From: Aldrovandia affinis
Lineage: Eukaryota > Chordata > Actinopteri > Notacanthiformes > Halosauridae
DNA: 64,000 nucleotides
Direction: 5' to 3'
Assembly: GCA_029706075.1 (NCBI GenBank)
Contig: JAINUG010000086.1
Span: 1,735,060 to 1,799,059 of the forward strand
Within the stretch, counting starts at the first letter, position 1, and each line of letters starts with the position of its first letter. Under the pieces are notes generated by a model. The model made no database searches. It had not been told where the DNA came from and saw only the letters and a program-made list of their open reading frames with translations. Shown one piece after another: positions 1 to 8,400 of the stretch. Position numbers and translations under genes: made by a program.

Positions 1-1205
1 CCCGTGCTTCCAAAGGCTGGGAGCACTGAACACTTTGGCTTCGCATCTCCCAGATAACAGCCCCCTCTTATATCACACAGCATCATGGGAATCGACGGTG
101 AACCAGACACCTCCCCGGGAGGATGTTGCCCCACTGGTATTAGTCTCATGACACCTGAGGAAGAAGCAACTGAAGGATTCTGGATGTACCCTCGAGTCTC
201 AACATTCAGGTTTTCAACTTAAAGTTTAAGTTGAAAATGGCTACGAAGACTTTCCCACCGCATGTTAATGAACAAGGTGGCGAACCGGCCCTGTGTTGCT
301 ATGTGCTGTGTTTCTGCAATAATCTGAGGCCCATTGAGGCTTCAATAGGGTATCACTTTATGTCCCCCTGAACTAGACATTCTGATACATATGCACTTCA
401 GTCTAGCCCGAGTTAACAAGTTGACACATCATTCAAATGTGAAAATAAAGTAGTATGTGGGGTTTTACAAATTGGACAAAGCTGGTTCTACCAGTGACAC
501 AACGGAAATAATTCAACGAGCAAGAAATATACATGCGTGCGAGACATGCCATGATGCTTACAAGATATGCATTCACACCCAACCTAGGGATGTTACCACT
601 AGGAAATGTTTTTATGAATTCACAGATGAAAAACACAGGACCAAGTATAAACGAATGACAGCTAAAAAATAAAAAAGCTAAAAGCTAATTCTTATGAAAA
701 GTAGGCAGACAGAAATGTGCAAATCCCCTTGCTTTTAATCAGCAATAGGAACAGACGCAGTTCACGGGTTTGTTATACAACAGAATACGAATTATGCTTC
801 TTCAAGTTTTGTGCCACTGCCAGCATTTACTCTTTGTAACTTTGTTGTATTGTGTGTGTGTGTGTGTGGGGGGATGGTCTTTCAGGGAAAGCACCCTTCA
901 ATCTAAAATTAACATTTGAATGTGGACGAGTGCAGATGTAATTTAACGGGTTTAAATACTGGCAAATGTGACACAACACAGGATGCGCCTGGAGTTAATT
1001 AACAGTCGTCTCTATTTAGCCGTGTTGCTGCTAGAGATCTCATTCACTTCACTCTTTAAGAAAACAATACTACATCGCACCGATACACCAGAGACACTTA
1101 TGCTATCGTACTATTACTTACGCTAGCTTTCAATGCTGGGAAGCCTTCTGGGATGTGACAGGAACCAGACATTTATGGGCTGCTGAGATAATCAACAGCA
1201 GAGCT
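1..1205. other. Non-coding left edge, no gene recognised
   Basis: No convincing exon or mobile element is visible. A 71-codon open frame at 457-672 has no recognisable domain. A plus-strand AATAAA lies at 444-449 and a short TG run at 850-868. In mammals SLC37A2 lies tail-to-tail with TMEM218 on this side, so the stretch could hold that gene's 3' UTR, but nothing in the sequence proves it. Confidence 0.4.
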
Positions 1206-1209
1206 ACGC

Positions 1210-1343
1210 AAAGCATTTAGAGAACAGTAAATTGATGTCATGAAAGGCATTGCTGGGGTCCACACATACTGTATTTTAGAGCTCCATCTTATTTCTGGAG
1301 ACATACAATTCACAAGGACAATAAAGTAATCTAATCTAATCTA
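1210..1343 (+). repeat. Probable LINE 3'-end fragment
   Basis: The stretch ends in an AATAAA-containing segment followed directly by a short tandem tail of about three TAATC units (1327-1343). A 3' end with a short simple-repeat tail instead of poly(A) is typical of CR1/L2/Rex-type fish LINEs. No coding part is present, so the assignment rests only on the tail architecture. Confidence 0.35.
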
Positions 1344-1689
1344 AACTATATTTAAAAAGGACAAACCATTTTTTTCAATTGCCAGTTGAAGGCTGCTATT
1401 TGCTGGTTCTTTAGCCTTTGTTGAGTGGATGCTATCCTGTTGATAATAAAGCAGTTTGCAGTGGCTCCCCTCAGATGCCAATTTTAATAGAGATGTAAGG
1501 GAGGAACTTATTATATGGCTGATAAGGAAGTCAGTCAACTGTAGGCTACTTTTCAAAAGGTAGAGCCATTGTTAAAAAGAATATAGATGTTTTACCTCAG
1601 AATGTTTTCTTCAGAATTAAAACCCATAAAACAAAATGGAAAGCCTTAATTTCAGTGCTTTGACACTCAACAATAGAAAGAGTCGCAAT

Positions 1690-2350
1690 AAATAAACAAC
1701 TTTTTATTCGACTACATATTTGATTGCATAAGAAAAGTAGAAAAGTTCTTAACATCAAAATACAATAAATGAAGTATGCTTGACTCCTGTACAAGTGATA
1801 CATATTCAACATCCTACAACAGCCAACATTCATAACTGACTTTCAGTCAATCGAAGTTTGACTTTCTGTAGGCTTCCAACCAATTCAATGAATTTCAGAC
1901 ATAGATATATACATAGACAACATCCCCATCCTGCATTCAAAAATCCTACCTAGCATTCCTTCTGTTCTGACAGCAGGCACCAGAGTGGTAGTAAAATGAA
2001 TCCTGCATACACTGTACATTTCACAATCACAACAGGGGAAAAAAGGTTAAGGTCAGCACAAAATGAACATAATATTTCTCGTACAAAAATGTAAACAGTG
2101 TGGAGTCTGCTGGTACTGGTATGTGAAATCCACTGAATTGTGCCAGTTCTGCAGTCATTTATGCTTGTGTAAAACGAGGACGTCTAAAACATTCTTATTT
2201 CACGCCACTGTGCAGTGAGGATGCCGCGTTCCAACGTTGCGGAGTCACGGGCGAGAGCGCAGAGGAGAAGCAATCAGTGTGCGCATACCGCGACTCGGCA
2301 CGCACGGCAGAGTCCACTGCCCAAGGTCCCATAGCGCCAGGCCTCTGGCT
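1690..2350 (-). other. tmem218: Probable 3' UTR of tmem218
   Basis: This non-coding stretch follows the tmem218 stop codon in the direction of transcription. A minus-strand AATAAA is present at 1703-1708 (read as TTTATT on the plus strand) and would place the 3' end near 1690. Overlapping open frames at 2237-2542 and 2274-2507 are shadows of the last exon. The exact cleavage site is inferred. Confidence 0.4.
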
Positions 2351-2485
2351 CTAGTGCGTTCTCAGCGGCTTGGCATAGACGGGCTCCAGGAAGTGCATGG
2401 GCAACAGCACGAAGAAGGCCACCAGGACGACCACGCCCGCCACGGACAGGAGCACGTAGCGGCCAATGAAGAAGCTGTCCACAAC
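2351..2485 (-). CDS. tmem218: tmem218 last coding exon
   Basis: This 135-nt exon begins after a CGCAG acceptor at codon phase 0 and ends with TAG at 2353-2351. It encodes VVDSFFIGRYVLL, the third hydrophobic segment and the conserved tail LEPVYAKPLRTH. The exon is GC-rich compared with its AT-rich surroundings. Confidence 0.94.
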   Translation of the reverse strand, partial: VVDSFFIGRYVLLSVAGVVVLVAFFVLLPMHFLEPVYAKPLRTH

Positions 2486-5400
2486 CTGCGACACGACAAA
2501 GAGTCATTATTCAGCACTGTGCAAAATAATCATGCGATGTGAACAGACAACACTGCACACCTAATGGATATTAAGACACATTCGATTTGAAATTCAGTCG
2601 CTTTTACTCGTTTACAGGAGCACGTACCAGCCAGTGCAGAAGCCACCAAAAACCTGTGTAATTTTGTACTGCGCAAACAAAATCAAAAATGTCAAAAGAC
2701 AAGGCTGTCCACCGTACTTATGATATTTAGAACATTCCTTTCAAAAATAATGACTTGGTTAAAGGAAACATATGTAATATTACCCCAAGACTATTATATT
2801 TATCTCGGATTGAAAAATATCAAGGATTCTGTACCAAAACAATTATTCCACTTAAAAAAAAGGTACACTGTAACAAAATAAAACCAGTTGCATATTTTCT
2901 CCACTAGGGGTCAGCAATGGTCCTTTAAAATCTGAACTTTGAGGATGGAGGTAAGACACTCCTGCTTCTGACACGGTCATTCCCCGTGGTTCTCAACATT
3001 TCTAATCTAAATCTGAAGTGGCAAGTCTAAAGAGCACCTAGGGCTGTTCTTGAAATAATTATCAGGACTTCACCTTATAATTATCATTTAACACGGTATC
3101 TAATTGGAGCTTGAAATTAATTTTCCGGGGGGGGAAAGTCCGTTGGTATTTCAAAATGAGCCCCAGCGGGGAAAAACAGAGTCGGACCTATGAGGCGCTC
3201 AGCAAATAAATGGCTCTTATAATTCTGATTTACAAATGCTTTGTACAGCCAACCAAACATCTTAGCTGAGTCTCAGAAAACACCCGAGGTGCTTCTAAAT
3301 GCAATTAATAAATACTATAAGGCCTGGTGCATTTAAATCCAACATATTTTATGGAGCAACCGCTATGATTAATGTCATTTTCTAAGTGTTGGCTGACATA
3401 CAGTAACACTCTGAAGTCACATTTACTGTGAAGCATGAACAGCATTGTAAACATCAACACGGTAGAATAAACAAACAGCAATACTAAATGTTAACTTGGT
3501 CTGTGTATTGTTACTGACAAACAGACATGCTAATGGTCATCCAAGACCTTTCAAATATCATTACATGAATAATATAATAATAAACAGACATGCTAATGTG
3601 AATGCATCATTTTTCAGTATATGTGGTCCCAGTTTCAAATATCATTACATTAACACAAATGCAAGAAGTCACCGTAAATGTAACTTGGTCTGTGTATTGT
3701 TACTGACAAACAGACATGATAATGGTCATCCAATACCTTTCAAATATCATTACATTAACATGCAAGAAGTCACCTGTAGGTATATCAACAAATGTAAGTC
3801 AAAATGTGTATGTACAGCATATACAGGTAACTGCTAGAAACCCTGGGGAATCTACAGATTTCCCAACTTGACAGATTTCCAGATTTTACACATTCGGCGG
3901 AACAAATATGTACAGGGAGTAGACAAAATAATGGAAACACAAAAAAAAACTATTAAAAAGGGTATTTTTTAACTAAATCTCAATGAAATAGGAGCCTATA
4001 CATGTGTTTCATATTAATGTCAATACTACTTACTAATAGGTTTCTGCTATAAAACAGATTTTAAAAGAGGTCAAATAGTTGGTGCCTGAATTGCAGGTGC
4101 GTCAGTCACAGAAATGTGTCAAACATTATTTAATGTGTCAAGAGAAACGGTGTTTAAAATCATGATGGCATACGCCAAACAAGGAAAAACAGCATCAGGA
4201 AAGAGGAATAGTGGTCACAAGTCGAAGCTCACGGGACAGGAATAGACGGACACTTAATAGGATAGTTTCTAAAAACCACAAAGCAATGGCCTCAAAAATG
4301 ACCACAGAACTGAATCTACACCTCCGTGACCCAGTTTCAAGAAAAACTGCATGTCATGAGCTTCACAAAGCTGATATATGCAAATATGCAACAACACATA
4401 ACCAGGTGTAATGAGCACAAAACCTAGACTTCTGGTCCGGCGGAAACAAGTAATATGGTTTGATGAGTCGTCTTTTAAACTTTTTCCTACATCTGGAAGG
4501 GTTTATGTTTGTAGAAAGCCAAAGGAAGCCTTCAACCCACATTGCCTGTTCCCAACTGTTAAACATGGTGGTGAATCTCTTACGGTATGGGCAGCCATTT
4601 CGTGGGAGTCAATGGGTCCGATAATTACTCTGCATAGTATAATTAGAGCCAAGGAATACAAAGCCATTTTAGGCAACCAGGTGCACCCTATTGAGCAAAC
4701 ATTGTTTCCTCAACGTGTTCCCTTATTCCAAGACAATAACGCCCCCCATACACACTGCTGAATGGATTCAAGAGTGGTTTCATGAACAGGATGAAGTCAA
4801 ACACCTTCCATGGCTTCCCCAATCACCAGATCTAAACATAATTTAACGTTTATGGGAAGTTCTGGAACATATTGCATGGACTAGATTTAAACCACTTTCA
4901 TCTCTCAAAGAACCGGAGGCTGTTCTCACTTCTCACTTCTTGAATAATGGTCAAATATCCCATTCAAAACCATTGTGTATAACACCATTCCAAAAAGGAT
5001 TGGAGCTGTTCTGAAGGCCATCCGAATCTGTTAGATCTCTTATATTGCTTTTATTTTACTATTGCTTTTTTTGCAATAGTAAAGTGTTCATTTTAAAGCA
5101 TCTTTTATAGGAGAAACATATTGGTATTGACATTAATATGAAACACGTATAGATGCTTTAATTGCGATTTAGTGACTTCAAAATTAGTTATTTTTCATTT
5201 GTTGTTTCCATTATTTTGTCTACCCCTTGTATCCTGTATATATATATATAAATAAAGTGTACTCTTGAATCCTCTTTTCTCTCTCCCAGAGAAAAATCCA
5301 TCCATTGAAAATGGTGTCCTGTCATTACCAGCCAGTAGTGGGCACCATATCCAGCATTACAATTCAAAAGGGGAAGGTGGAGGAGGGGGTGGTTGCTGAG

Positions 5401-8400
5401 GTACACTGCTTTGTGTTTTTTAAAAGGATACAGTCAGTGAAGGTTAAACATGGACAGTTGTTTTTCTGTCCAGCCTGTTAAAAGAGAATGCTGCTGAGGG
5501 AGCAGGAGAGAATACTAACCACGAATGGTTTCCCTTAAGGCCTGGGCCTACACGGGAGGGTCGACCCTCATGCGAAAGCAAAAAAACCTCACTGCTGACT
5601 GAAGACAAGGCACAGCGGGAAGGGGGGAGGCATCTCCAGCGGATGCAGTGTTCTCTCGTTTAACGCATCTCACTTTTTAATTAGCCAATTAGCCAGCCAG
5701 CCAAGCACAGAGCCAGGGCCATGTTTTATTAATGCGGCATTGAGCGCTGTGTTCAGGGCCTCTGTCTGAGGCTGGCCTAATTGGCACTGTGATATTTTTC
5801 TTTTGTTTAACAGTGAGAGGTTAGCCGCTGCTCACCCGCAAGCAGCCAGTCATTAAGGGACACGCCCCCTCCGTGCGAACCAATCGGACGTGAGTGCATT
5901 CCAAATTGGACGCAGAAAGCGTCTGAATTTAAAGCATACTGGTACCTCTCGTTGTGCGTGCCAATAATTATGCTTCCGCATTCATGAATGTGATAGCTTC
6001 GCAACCACATTCACCAGTGTTGTTCTGATGCTAAAGCTAAAACCGTATGTGACCTGAACATGTTTGTGGAATAATGGCTTAATTGTCAATATTTTTACAG
6101 CTGTCCCAGCAATTTCGGACTGCATTATGTTACATAACAGACAACTTTGACAGGAGAAAATGATTAACAGAAAACAATCACCATCTAAATAAATAATTAC
6201 ATAAACTTTAAACACAGGCCTAGCATTTGGAAAATGTTCCTTTTCTTTTCAACATGATCTGAAACAGTGGTTCTCAAACTCAGTCCTGGGGACTCACTGT
6301 GCATACTGGTTTTTGTTATGGCCAATCTCATATCAATTAAGGCTCTTGAGAACCAGTCTGCAAGTTCTACCATCATTTTTTCCTTAAACTTATTTGAACA
6401 CAATGCAGGTTTGGCTTGTTGTCAATTCGTCTCTCACTGAACTATTCATTTTCCACAAATGGTTTAGTTTTAGTGACCAGGTGTCCAGACTTTCAACAAT
6501 TAGGCCCCACTGATTTCACCTTACAATCTATAACTGAATCAATTAAGAAAGGTAGCCTCTTTCTAAAGGAATCATGTGCCATATTGCACATTACAGAAAA
6601 CAAGAGCATTAGTTGATCTGACTGATTTAAAGTCCTGGGATGTGAAAATGGGACATTTATTGTTCATGGCATGCATAGCTATTTCTGACACATGGCCTTA
6701 AAAGAGTCAAACATGCTTTAATAGAAATTAAAAGTGTCGAATAAGAACAATTAACAGCTAGTTAGAATTAAAAGGTTGCAATTATGGTTGGAACGAAAAC
6801 CAGCATACACAGTGGGTCCAGAGACCGAGTTTGAGAATCACTGACCTTTAGAAAAAAAAAATTAAAAAGAGAAGAATTCTTACTAACTGAAATTGATGGC
6901 AGATGTGCTATTTTAAAATACAGAAAATAACATACAGTAAATGTGAACTTATAGAGCATCTGTCTGTGTGTATGAACGCTGCCTCGCTGCTGACATTTTC
7001 ATTCGGAGCACAAAATGCAAAACTCGTGGACGTTCTTTTCCCAGGAAGAGCAGCCTGGTTAATCTGGCTGGCGCTGTTGGCGCAGACCAGAGGAAATCTG
7101 CTGTGGAGGGGAGATAAACCAGACCTGGCCTTTTTAACAAGCGCACCGCTGCACGCTTTCAGAGTTGGGGGCGGAATGGGCCCTCTGTAAAACTCACCAG
7201 AAATCTCAAACAATGACCCACAGAAATCCTAAAGAGCTCTTAAATTTGCAACATGTTGCTTTCAATTTCCTGATATTTGAAGGGGGGAAAAAAGCTATTA
7301 AAATTGTTTAAATCTTTAAACCTGGGCTTTTCAGCATGTGGTATGAGAGCACTGTAGTGAATGACTGGAGGACTGTTTGCACACGCTAATCCGGAGAACG
7401 GAGGTTTGTGTTTGCGGTTGTTGCCTTGGCGCAGTGTGCCGTATAGGCGAGAGAAGGAAGGAATGCGCTTGTGGTGTTACTGTACTTACCTCCACCTCTC
7501 GGATCGTAGTGGGAGTCTCCAAGCTGCGGGGGAAGAACACCAGGATCAGAGTGGTGATGAGTGCCAGGAAAAACACAGGGATTATGGAAAGCCTGGCAGA
7601 GGGACATAAAAAGGGAATGAAAATTACTTGATTGCAGTAAAGCGAGATACCAACGGCACATTCTACAAATGTTTGCTATGCTGATATCACTCATGGATTG
7701 ATACATTAATTTTACCAAATGGAATATTGCTGCCTTGGGAACAAGCATCTAATAATTACTTATCCCCTCCTTTAATTATGAAAGTTGCTGATCATATAGA
7801 ATACAATGTAACATAATACTTTATTGTCCACTAAATATGACATAAAATGGAACATTTCCTTCAGCATTTGACTTATAAGTTGATACATAAGCATAGAAAT
7901 GGCAAACATATGTATGTATTTTGTATGACGTGATACAATAAAAACATAAACAGCAAGACCTAACATACAGAATATCATATAATTGAGCAACACCAATTCC
8001 ACATAAAAACGGATTCGGTGGTTGTAACCTGATATTATAACTAACTTAGTGAACCAGCAACAATCATACCACCCTGCAGCAGTTGAGTTGACCTACCTGG
8101 TTCAATAAAAGTAAATGAATTAATAATACATTTCAGAATATAATCTGCAATGATTGACTCTCTCCCTGTCACACTTCAGAGCATGCTAGTTTTCATTACT
8201 TTTAATGTTTGCAATGTTTTAAAACTTTTGTCACTTAGCCCCACTTGTCAGGCTCATAACTATAAGCCTGACAAATTTCTCACTCTGATGTGGAGTAACT
8301 CTAACTGCCCAATGTCTGGGGATGTGCTTTGCTAATAAACCAATGGTCACTTACTACTTCTGATGAATCCCACAATAGAGTGGGTGTGTGAAATGAGGGA

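Noticed and set aside
1-450. 3' end of SLC37A2
   Set aside because: Expected from mammalian gene order, but no recognisable coding text; only an AATAAA at 444.
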